Source of the DNA: Actimicrobium sp035984655
GTDB lineage: Bacteria > Pseudomonadota > Gammaproteobacteria > Burkholderiales > Burkholderiaceae_D
Length of the DNA stretch: 64,000 nt
Direction: 5' to 3'
NCBI RefSeq assembly: GCF_035984655.1
Contig: NZ_JAXCHT010000007.1
Span: 1-64,000, forward strand
Part shown: positions 7,604-15,290 of the stretch, in pieces
Layout of the letters: each line of letters opens with the position of its first letter
Numbering within the stretch: position 1 is the stretch's first letter
Program-made: the position numbers and the translations under genes
Notes under the pieces: generated by a model
Database searches by the model: none
What the model was told of the DNA's origin: nothing
Seen by the model: the letters and a program-made list of their open reading frames with translations, nothing else

Positions 7604-9109
7604 TCAGAGCTCGAAGCTGATGCCCTGCGCCAGCGGCAGGGAACTGCTGTAGTTGACGGTGTTGGTGGCGCGGCGCATGTAGCCTTTCCATGCATCCGAA
7701 CCGGATTCGCGACCGCCGCCGGTTTCCTTTTCGCCACCGAACGCGCCGCCGATTTCGGCGCCACTCGGGCCGATGTTGACGTTGGCGATGCCGCAGTCGC
7801 TGCCGACCACGCTGACAAAGGTTTCGGCTTCGCGCAGGTCGGTGGTGAAGATCGACGAGGACAAGCCCTGCGGCACCGCATTGTTCAGGGCAATCGCCTC
7901 GGCCAGCGTCTGATAGCGCACCACGTACAGGATCGGCGCGAAGGTTTCATGGTGCATGATCGCGCTTTGCAGCGGCATCTCGACCAGGGCCGGACGGACG
8001 TAATAGCCCTCCGCGCAATCGGCCACCGCGACCCGTTCGCCGCCATGCACCACACCCTGTTGATCGCGCGCGGCAGTGAGCGATGCCTGCATCGCATCGA
8101 AGGCCTGCTGATCGATCAACGGACCGACCAGCGTGGCCGGGTCGGCCGGATTGCCAATCGGCAGGGAGGCATAGCTTTTCTTCAGGCGCGGCAGCAGGGT
8201 GTCGTACACGCTGTCGTGCACGAACAGGCGACGCAAGGTGGTGCAACGCTGCCCGGCGGTGCCGACGGCGCTGAACACGATGCCGCGCAGGGCCATGTCG
8301 AGATCGGCGCTCGGTGCGACGATCATGGCGTTGTTGCCGCCCAGTTCGAGGATGGTGCGCGCCAGCCGTTGCGCGCAACGCTCGGCGACGGCGCGTCCCA
8401 TGCGGGTGCTGCCGGTGGCGCTGACCACCGGCACGCGCCGGTCATCGACCAGCACGGCGCCGCAGCGATGATCGCCGATCACCAGTTGCGCCAGTCCGTC
8501 CGGTGCATCGGCGCCGAAGCGGGCCACGGCGCGCAGGAACAGGCTGTGCGTGGCGAGTGCCGTCAACGGCGTTTTTTCGGATGGCTTCCAGACCACGCTG
8601 TTGCCGCACACCAGTGCCAGCGCGGCATTCCAGGCCCACACCGCGACCGGAAAATTGAAGGCTGAAATCACGCCGACCACACCGACCGGATGCCAGGCTT
8701 CCATCATCCGGTGGCCGGGCCGCTCCGAGGCAATGGTCAGGCCGTACAGCTGGCGCGACAGGCCGACGGCGAAGTCGCAGATGTCGATCATCTCCTGCAC
8801 CTCGCCCAAGCCTTCCTGCAGAATCTTGCCGGCTTCGGCGGTGACCACCTTGCCGAGCGCCTGCTTGTGCGTGCGCAGCTCGTCGCCGAACAGGCGGATC
8901 AATTCGCCACGGCGCGGCGCCGGCACATTGCGCCAGTGCGTGAAGGCCGTGTGCGCGGCATCAATTTTTTCGGTGACGTCGGCCGGCGTGTCGACCCGCA
9001 GCATGGCATGCACGGCGCCGTTGATCGGGGTGCGGCAAGCCAGCGCGTCGCCATGCACGGCGGCCAGGTCCACGCCCAGTTCAGCCAGCAAATGTGATAT
9101 CGATTCCAT
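7604..9109 (-). CDS. amaB: L-aminoadipate-semialdehyde dehydrogenase (ALDH7 family)
   Basis: 501 residues. Full-length aldehyde dehydrogenase of the ALDH7A1/AmaB type: NAD-binding FNFPVAVWAWNAALALVCG, catalytic base region ELGGNNAM, catalytic Cys in GTAGQRCTTLRRLFVH, and the ALDH7-specific end GGEKETGGGRESGSDAWK. It oxidises 2-aminoadipate semialdehyde (in equilibrium with piperideine-6-carboxylate) to 2-aminoadipate. AAGGAG sits 6 bases before the ATG at 9109. It follows the saccharopine dehydrogenase gene by 10 bases, so the two are surely co-transcribed. Confidence 0.88.
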   Translation of the reverse strand: MESISHLLAELGVDLAAVHGDALACRTPINGAVHAMLRVDTPADVTEKIDAAHTAFTHWRNVPAPRRGELIRLFGDELRTHKQALGKVVTAEAGKILQEGLGEVQEMIDICDFAVGLSRQLYGLTIASERPGHRMMEAWHPVGVVGVISAFNFPVAVWAWNAALALVCGNSVVWKPSEKTPLTALATHSLFLRAVARFGADAPDGLAQLVIGDHRCGAVLVDDRRVPVVSATGSTRMGRAVAERCAQRLARTILELGGNNAMIVAPSADLDMALRGIVFSAVGTAGQRCTTLRRLFVHDSVYDTLLPRLKKSYASLPIGNPADPATLVGPLIDQQAFDAMQASLTAARDQQGVVHGGERVAVADCAEGYYVRPALVEMPLQSAIMHHETFAPILYVVRYQTLAEAIALNNAVPQGLSSSIFTTDLREAETFVSVVGSDCGIANVNIGPSGAEIGGAFGGEKETGGGRESGSDAWKGYMRRATNTVNYSSSLPLAQGISFEL

Positions 9110-9119
9110 CCGGTTCTCC

Positions 9120-10223
9120 TTATGCTGCGTGATTGGGTTCGTACCACTGGCCAAAGCGGTTGGCCAGGAAGTCGCTCAGGCTGGCTTGTTCCTGCCGCAC
9201 CAGCCCGTGCTGCGGCAGCTTACCCTGAACCACCAGATCGACCATCGCGCAGATGCCCGACGCGGTGGTCAGCTGGATCGCCGACAACAATTGTCCGTTC
9301 ACTTTCTGGCTGTAGATTTTCTTGGCATAGGTCTGCTGTTCCAGCCGCCCCTCGCGCATGCCGACCACGCTCACGAACACCAGCACCACATCCTGCTTGG
9401 TAATCGGGATCGACGCCTCCATCACTTCCTTGAGGATGTGGCGGCGGTCCGGCTGGCCCAGCTGCAGGTCGCGCACCAGCATCTTGATGATGTCGCGGTG
9501 GCCCGGATAGCGCACCGTCTTGTAGTTCAGGTTCTGCACCTTGCCTGCCAGGCTTTCGCACAGCGTGCCGAGGCCGCCGGAGGTGTTGAAGGCTTCGTAG
9601 TCGATGCCGTCCAGCGAAAAGCTTTCCATCTCTTCCAGCGGCGAGGTTTCGCGCAAGTGCCCGTCAACGATCGCCTCGCACGGATTGCAGTACTCGTTGA
9701 TCAGGCCGTCGGTGCTCCAGGTCAGGTTGTATTTGAGCGCGTTGCTGGGATAGGTTGGCAGCGCACCAACGCGCATGTTGACGTCGCGCAGCGAATCAAA
9801 GCGCTTGGCGACATCGTTGGCGACGATCGAGATGAAGCCCGGCGCCAGTCCGCATTGCGGCACGAAGGCGCTGTCGGCGCCCTGCGCCAGTTGCTTGACG
9901 ATGCGGGTGCTCTCGACATCTTCGGTCAGGTCAAAATAATGCGAGCCGGCCGACTTGGCCGCGGCGGCGATGATCGGGGTCAGGAAATACGGGCAGGCCG
10001 ACAGCGTCACGTCATGGCCGCGAATCAGGTTCGCCACCGTTGCGGCATCGGTCAGGTCGGCCTCGATGGTGGTCACGTTCGGAAAACCGGCCTGCTTGAC
10101 ATACGCCATGCGGGCCGGATCGCGGTCGGCCACGGTCAATGTGTAGTCGCCGCTGTACGACAGCAAATTGAGGATCGCATCGCCGATTTTGCCGGCGCCG
10201 AGCAGGATGAGTTTGGTGGTCAT
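9120..10223 (-). CDS. Saccharopine dehydrogenase family protein
   Basis: 367 residues with an N-terminal Rossmann motif LLGAGKIGDAIL and the saccharopine dehydrogenase domains following (CGLAPGFISIVANDVAKRF, STDGLINEYCNPCEAIVDG, TSGGLGTLCESL). It likely oxidises saccharopine to glutamate and 2-aminoadipate semialdehyde, feeding the next gene's aldehyde dehydrogenase. No lysine-ketoglutarate reductase domain is fused to it and none is seen in the window. The start at 10223 begins right at the nucleotide-binding strand; the ribosome site is weak. It is first in the minus-strand operon and divergent from the Lrp-type regulator. Confidence 0.85.
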   Translation of the reverse strand: MTTKLILLGAGKIGDAILNLLSYSGDYTLTVADRDPARMAYVKQAGFPNVTTIEADLTDAATVANLIRGHDVTLSACPYFLTPIIAAAAKSAGSHYFDLTEDVESTRIVKQLAQGADSAFVPQCGLAPGFISIVANDVAKRFDSLRDVNMRVGALPTYPSNALKYNLTWSTDGLINEYCNPCEAIVDGHLRETSPLEEMESFSLDGIDYEAFNTSGGLGTLCESLAGKVQNLNYKTVRYPGHRDIIKMLVRDLQLGQPDRRHILKEVMEASIPITKQDVVLVFVSVVGMREGRLEQQTYAKKIYSQKVNGQLLSAIQLTTASGICAMVDLVVQGKLPQHGLVRQEQASLSDFLANRFGQWYEPNHAA

Positions 10224-10373
10224 GAAGGCTTTCGCAGAGGTGAACACGGCGCGCAAGGTCGCACCGGCTGGCAAAAGTGTAGGGCCAGATGTTGTCAGAA
10301 AATAGCCGCAAAATTGCCGTCATATCGGTATAAACTGCGACACATCGACGTTCCCATCCTGCAGATTGACCAC
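10224..10373. promoter_or_regulatory. Divergent control region between saccharopine dehydrogenase and the Lrp regulator
   Basis: 150 bases between divergent starts, with an AT-rich core at 10270-10340. A TATAAA box sits at 10329-10334 with TTGCCG only 9 bases upstream, so no properly spaced promoter can be called. An Lrp-type protein encoded next door would be expected to bind here, but I see no clear palindromic operator. Confidence 0.35.
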
Positions 10374-10820
10374 ATGAGCGCAAATCTCGACGCCATCGAC
10401 AATAAAATCCTCGCGCTGCTGCTGGACGACGCGCGCATGCCGACCTCGGTCATCGCGCGCCATGTCGCGATCGCCCGCACCACCGCGATCGCCCGCATCA
10501 CTGCACTGGAGAAGCGCGGCATCATCGCCGGTTATGGCGTACGCCTGAACCAGGCGCTGTACCAGCCGGCAGTGCGTGCTTACGTCGGCATCTCGCTCGA
10601 TCCGCGCAGCGCGGCCGGTTTCGTGCGCACGCTGCAAAAGATGCCGGAGGTCGAAACCCTGTGCGCCGTCAGCGGCACCGTCGATTACATGCTCACGCTG
10701 CGCTGCAGTTCGACGGCGGAACTGGACCGGCTGCTCGACCAGATCGGCGCGGCCGACGGCGTCCGGCAAACCGCCACATCGATTATTCTGACCAAACGCA
10801 TTGACCGCAGTCCTATCTGA
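10374..10820 (+). CDS. Lrp/AsnC family transcriptional regulator
   Basis: 148 residues. N-terminal winged helix-turn-helix (LDAIDNKILALLLDDARMPT, then VIARHVAIARTTAIARITAL, ALEKRGIIAGYGVRLN) and a C-terminal RAM ligand-binding domain (VRAYVGISLDPRSA, VSGTVDYMLTLRCSS). It is divergent from the lysine degradation genes and so is the natural candidate for their control by lysine or aminoadipate. The second gene of its own transcript, 10 bases downstream, encodes an unknown protein. Confidence 0.9.
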   Translation: MSANLDAIDNKILALLLDDARMPTSVIARHVAIARTTAIARITALEKRGIIAGYGVRLNQALYQPAVRAYVGISLDPRSAAGFVRTLQKMPEVETLCAVSGTVDYMLTLRCSSTAELDRLLDQIGAADGVRQTATSIILTKRIDRSPI

Positions 10821-10829
10821 GAGACCACC

Positions 10830-11168
10830 ATGGACTTTATCGCCGAATCCAAAAAAAACCACATCTGGCGCAAAACCGTCTGGCACACCGACCCCGATGA
10901 ACATCCGCTGACCCCGGCCCATTCCGCCGAGGTGTACTGCTGCGAGGAAGTCAACGGCTATGCCGTCTGGTATGTCCGCAAGCTCGGCAAGAACGACGGC
11001 CACGGCCTCGATGGCGTCGACAACGGCGATTACCTGTTGCGCTTTTTCGCCAAGGACCGGCGCGACGAGGCACTGGAATGGGCGGTGCTGTCGGCCAACC
11101 ACGACGGCGGTGTCGATGACACCATCAAGGCGCTCGATCTGCTGGTGCCGGCGGGCCAGAAGGTGTAA
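10830..11168 (+). CDS. Hypothetical protein
   Basis: 112 residues, acidic and rich in Trp/Tyr/His (KKNHIWRKTVWHTD, EVNGYAVWYVRKLG). No signal peptide, membrane segment or known motif is recognised. It has a purine-rich ribosome site (GAGAGACC) and starts 10 bases after the Lrp gene, so it is co-transcribed with it. Whether it takes part in lysine metabolism is unknown. The 207-base gap to the next gene shows no clear element. Confidence 0.6.
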   Translation: MDFIAESKKNHIWRKTVWHTDPDEHPLTPAHSAEVYCCEEVNGYAVWYVRKLGKNDGHGLDGVDNGDYLLRFFAKDRRDEALEWAVLSANHDGGVDDTIKALDLLVPAGQKV

Positions 11169-11375
11169 GCAACGCCGCAGCGCGCATGCCTGCCGGCATG
11201 CCAGCGAACAACCAACCATCCGTCAATGCATCACGGCCATTGCTATTGCCTGATGAGGGGGCCAAGCTCGGCCACGCGATTGCATTCAGGCACCCAGGAT
11301 TCGTCTGCCAGTGCGGCCGCGTGTGGAAAGGCATCCCATGCAAGACTGCAATTTGCAATGCCGCCGGCGACGCGC

Positions 11376-14300
11376 ATGACGCGCTCTTTTTCAAGTCGGC
11401 TTGCGCTGGTGTTTGGCGCATTGTTTCTGATCGCCATCGTGATCCTGTTCTGCCTCTGGCATTTCGGCCTGCCGGCCCTGAAGCTGGCGGGTGCCGACGA
11501 CCGGAGGCTGGCGCAGGCGGTGCACATCCTCGAAATCAAGGCCGACCTGCAGCGCCGCTGGGCCGTGCGCAATCTTGAAGAGCGCCGCGGCGACCTGCTG
11601 ATGATTGCCGAAGGCGGCCTGCCGGCGCTCGCCGCAGACAGCAAGGTCGCCGGGGCGGAACCCATGCAGTCGGCGCTGACCCGGACCTTCGACCAGTTGC
11701 AACACGCCTATGTCGATCGCTACAGCGCGTTGCTGCTGGTTGATCCGCTGCAAGGACGCATTCTCGCCAGCAGCGCGGCAACGCTGGCCGGCAGCCGATA
11801 TCCGCACTCCGGGCTGGTGCAACGGGCGGCGCAGCCGGGTGTAGTCGATCTGGTCGAGCAGGCCACCGATGCCGACGGCCAGCCCGCCGTCATCATCGCC
11901 CGCGCGATGCGCCGCGGCGGCGACAGGGTCGTCGGCGTCCTGATTGCAGTTGTCAATCTGAATACGTTCCTGGCGCCGGCCATGCAAGGCGAGCCTGCCA
12001 CTGCCGGCGCCATCAACCTGGTCACGAGCCAGTACCTGCACGCCTTTGACGGCACCTTGATGGAGCGCGGCGACGATGGACATGCCGTCATCAGCGTGTA
12101 TCGCTACCTGCCGCTCAATGCAACCCAGGGCTGGTCGCTGGTCTCCACCACCCGCAAGGACGATGCCCTGGCCGGTTTGCGCGGCAGCATGGGCACCCTG
12201 CTCATTGCAGGACTGGTGCTGACTGCGGTGGGGCTGGTGCTGATCAAGCTGATCGCGCAACGCCTGACCGCGCCGCTGCAAACGCTGTCAGCCAGCGCGC
12301 GACTGCTCGGCGGCGGCGATCTGACGGTGCGGATGCGCCGGCACGACGCAGTCCAGTGCAGCGAGATCAGTACCTTGTCCGAGGCCTTCAACGCCATGGC
12401 GGAGAACATCCAGCGCGCCAGCAACACACTGCAGTCGCGCGTCATCGAACGCACCGCGGCGCTGGCCACCGAACGCGACCGCGCCCAGGATTATCTGGAT
12501 ATCGCGGCGATCATGCTGATGGCGCTCGACAACCGGGGTTGCATCGAGATGATCAACCGGCGCGGCGCCCAATTGCTGGGGCAATCCGAACAAGCGCTGC
12601 GCGGCCTGAACTGGTTCGACCACTTCGTGCCGCCCGCCGACCAGTGCAGCGAACGCGTGCTGTTCGAAGATCAGATCAGCGCCGGATCACCGGCCAGCAT
12701 GGATCGCGAGTGCCGCGTCATCGGTCCTGCCGGCACCGAGTTCATCATGATCTGGAGCAGCAATGTCCTGCGCGACGAGCATGGCATCGTCACCACGGTG
12801 CTGGTTTCTGCCAAGGACATCACGGCGACCAAGCGCACGGAAATGGAATTGCGCATTGCCGCCACGGCCTTCGCGTCGCAGGACGGCATGTTCGTCTCCG
12901 ATGCCAGCAATGCGATCCTGCGCGTGAACCAGGCCTTTACCGACATCACCGGCTACAGCGAGTCGGAGGTAATCCATCGCAACCCCGGCATGCTCGGTTC
13001 GGGCCGGCACGACAGTACCTTTTTTGAAGCAATGTGGGCCAGCATCAACCTGACCGACTCCTGGCGCGGTGAAATCTGGAATTGCCGCAAGAATGGCGAA
13101 GCCTATCCGCAGTGGCTCAACATCTCGGCGGTCAAGGATGCCGGCATCACCACCCACTACGTCGGCATCTTCTCGGACATCACCGCGCGCAAGACTGCCG
13201 AAGATGAAATCCGCCACCTCGCCTTCAACGATGCCCTGACCAGCCTGCCGAACCGGCGCATGCTGATGAGCCGGCTGACCCAGGCGCTGCTGGCCAGTCC
13301 GTGCCGCCAGCACAACGGTGCGCTGCTGTTTGTCGATCTTGACAACTTCAAGACCCTCAATGACACGCTCGGCCATGACACCGGCGATTTGCTGTTGCGC
13401 CAGGTCGCCCTGCGCCTGCGCGCCTGTGTCTGCGACAGCGACACGGTGGCGCGTCTGGGCGGCGACGAATTCGTGGTCATGCTGGAAGGACTGCATGCAG
13501 ACATGATGACGGCCGCCTTGCAGGCCGAGCAAATTGGCGAAGCGATCCTGGCCAGCCTGAACCAGCCCTATCAACTGGAGGCGCACAGTTGTCACAGCAC
13601 GCCCAGCATTGGCATCACGATGTTTGGCGATCGGCCCGAAAGCATTGACGAACCCATGAAGCGCGCCGACCTGGCGATGTACCAGGCCAAGGCGGCCGGG
13701 CGCAACACACTGCGCTTCTTCGATCCGCAGATGCAGGCGCTGGTCACCGCCAGTGCGGCGCTGGAAACCGACCTGCGCGACGCGCTGAGCCGGAATCAGT
13801 TCCTGCTGTACTACCAGGCCCAGGTCAACGAGCAGCACGAGGTGATCGGCGTGGAGGTGCTGGCGCGCTGGCAGCATCCGTGTCGCGGCATGATCTCACC
13901 GGTCGAGTTCATTCCAGTGGCCGAGGAAACCGGAATGATCCTGGCGCTGGGACGCTGGGTGCTGGAAGCCGCCTGCACGCAACTGGCGCGCTGGTCGCAA
14001 CGGCCGGAGATGGCGGCCCTGACGATCGCCGTCAACGTCAGCGCGCGCCAGTTCCGCCAGCCCGATTTCGTCTGGCAGGTGCTGACGGCGCTGGAGCGCA
14101 GCGGCGCCAATGCGCAGCGGCTCAAACTTGAATTGACCGAGAGCCTGCTGGTGGCGAATGTGGAAGAGGTGATTCTGAAAATGCGGGCGCTAAAAGAAAA
14201 AGGCGTGAGCTTTTCGCTCGACGACTTTGGCACCGGTTATTCATCGCTGTCGTATCTGAAGCGGCTGCCGTTGAATCAACTGAAAATCGATCAGAGCTTC

Positions 14301-14516
14301 GTACGCGACGTGCTGGTTGACAGCAACGATGCGGCCATCGCAAAAATGGTCATTGCGCTGGCCGACAATCTTGACTTGGAGGTCATTGCCGAAGGCGTCG
14401 AAACCGTGCCGCAAATGGAATTTCTGATGCGTCACGGTTGCCGCGCCTTCCAGGGCTTCCTGTTCAGTTGCCCCTTGCCGCTGGAGCAGTTCGAAACGCT
14501 GATGGAACGCGTTTGA
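11376..14516 (+). CDS. Membrane GGDEF-EAL protein with HAMP and two PAS domains
   Basis: 1046 residues. Order: membrane segment (about 9-30), a periplasmic Cache-like region, second membrane segment (about 272-293), HAMP (to about 348), PAS (about 370-485), PAS (about 490-610), GGDEF (RLGGDEF near 695) and EAL domain (about 800-1040). The cyclase motif is intact, but the inhibitory RxxD site is absent (CDSD in its place). The phosphodiesterase motif is EVL rather than EAL, with LTESLL, DDFGTGYSSLSYLK and EVIAEGVET retained. It should make or break cyclic di-GMP in response to an external signal. An in-frame ATG at 11358 is an alternative start; neither has a strong ribosome site. Confidence 0.88.
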   Translation: MTRSFSSRLALVFGALFLIAIVILFCLWHFGLPALKLAGADDRRLAQAVHILEIKADLQRRWAVRNLEERRGDLLMIAEGGLPALAADSKVAGAEPMQSALTRTFDQLQHAYVDRYSALLLVDPLQGRILASSAATLAGSRYPHSGLVQRAAQPGVVDLVEQATDADGQPAVIIARAMRRGGDRVVGVLIAVVNLNTFLAPAMQGEPATAGAINLVTSQYLHAFDGTLMERGDDGHAVISVYRYLPLNATQGWSLVSTTRKDDALAGLRGSMGTLLIAGLVLTAVGLVLIKLIAQRLTAPLQTLSASARLLGGGDLTVRMRRHDAVQCSEISTLSEAFNAMAENIQRASNTLQSRVIERTAALATERDRAQDYLDIAAIMLMALDNRGCIEMINRRGAQLLGQSEQALRGLNWFDHFVPPADQCSERVLFEDQISAGSPASMDRECRVIGPAGTEFIMIWSSNVLRDEHGIVTTVLVSAKDITATKRTEMELRIAATAFASQDGMFVSDASNAILRVNQAFTDITGYSESEVIHRNPGMLGSGRHDSTFFEAMWASINLTDSWRGEIWNCRKNGEAYPQWLNISAVKDAGITTHYVGIFSDITARKTAEDEIRHLAFNDALTSLPNRRMLMSRLTQALLASPCRQHNGALLFVDLDNFKTLNDTLGHDTGDLLLRQVALRLRACVCDSDTVARLGGDEFVVMLEGLHADMMTAALQAEQIGEAILASLNQPYQLEAHSCHSTPSIGITMFGDRPESIDEPMKRADLAMYQAKAAGRNTLRFFDPQMQALVTASAALETDLRDALSRNQFLLYYQAQVNEQHEVIGVEVLARWQHPCRGMISPVEFIPVAEETGMILALGRWVLEAACTQLARWSQRPEMAALTIAVNVSARQFRQPDFVWQVLTALERSGANAQRLKLELTESLLVANVEEVILKMRALKEKGVSFSLDDFGTGYSSLSYLKRLPLNQLKIDQSFVRDVLVDSNDAAIAKMVIALADNLDLEVIAEGVETVPQMEFLMRHGCRAFQGFLFSCPLPLEQFETLMERV

Positions 14517-14537
14517 ACTGCGCCGCTGCAACGTGGC

Positions 14538-15167
14538 TCAGAAGCGGTAGCCGACGCCCACGGCGACCAGCAATGGATCGACCTGCAGGTTGCTGACCTT
14601 GACGCCGCCGAGCGTCAGATCGGTGCGCAGCCGCAGTTTCTTGACGTCCAGATTGATCGACCAGTTCTTGTCGATGTTGAAATCAATGCCGGCCTGCAGG
14701 GCATAACCGACGCTGCTGTGATCCAGCCCGGCCGTGTCATTGAGCAGATGCACGTTGGTGATGCTGGTGTAGTTGATCCCCACGCCTAGATAGGGATCAA
14801 AGCTCTTGGCAGGCATGAAGTGGTACTGCGCCAGCAGGGTTGGCGGCAAGTGCTTGAGGGTGCCGATCTTGTTGCCATCGAGGCGCACATCGTGTTTTTG
14901 CGGATAGGTCAGGATCAGCTCGGCGGCAATGTTCGGGGTGAAAAAATACGAGATGTCAAGTTCCGGGAAGGTCTTGCTGTCGACCGTGACGCGATCACGG
15001 GCGCCGACGCCGCCAACCGGATCAGACTTCTTGTCCGGGTCGAGGTTGAGGGCGCGCACACGCACCATCCATGGGCTTTGCTGTTGGGCCATGGCGGCGT
15101 TGGAGAACATTGCCGAGGCCAGTATTGCGAGCACGACTGCTGTTTTTTTCATCATCACTGCTTTCAT
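14538..15167 (-). CDS. ompW: OmpW family outer membrane protein
   Basis: 209 residues: signal peptide (to about AMAQ, residue 28) and an OmpW eight-stranded barrel, with WMVRVRALNLDPD at the first strand, ELDISYFFTPNIAAELILTY, HLPPTLLAQYHF and the terminal VGYRF ending in Phe, as outer membrane proteins do. OmpW forms a narrow hydrophobic channel implicated in stress and anaerobic adaptation. A second ATG at 15155 could also be used. A perfect FNR site lies about 62 bases upstream. Confidence 0.9.
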   Translation of the reverse strand: MKAVMMKKTAVVLAILASAMFSNAAMAQQQSPWMVRVRALNLDPDKKSDPVGGVGARDRVTVDSKTFPELDISYFFTPNIAAELILTYPQKHDVRLDGNKIGTLKHLPPTLLAQYHFMPAKSFDPYLGVGINYTSITNVHLLNDTAGLDHSSVGYALQAGIDFNIDKNWSINLDVKKLRLRTDLTLGGVKVSNLQVDPLLVAVGVGYRF

Positions 15168-15222
15168 TGGTGGTTGTTGTTGGTATTGCAGCCAAGTCTA
15201 GTAATCCGGCCCAACAAAAAGA

Positions 15223-15236
15223 TTGATTCACATCAA
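15223..15236 (-). promoter_or_regulatory. FNR/Anr box upstream of ompW
   Basis: TTGATTCACATCAA is an exact match to the palindromic FNR consensus TTGAT-N4-ATCAA. Its centre is 62 bases from the ompW ATG. If it sits at the class II position (-41.5), transcription would start near 15188, with a weak -10 (TACTAG) around 15198-15203 on the minus strand. This suggests low-oxygen activation of ompW, as known for ompW in enterobacteria. Confidence 0.7.
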
Positions 15237-15290
15237 AACCACAAGAAAGGCAGGGACTTTGCACAACAGTGTGGCGCGCCGGAACATCCG

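Noticed and set aside
10314..10334. TTGCCG/TATAAA as a promoter for the Lrp gene
   Set aside because: The spacer is 9 bases, too short for sigma-70.
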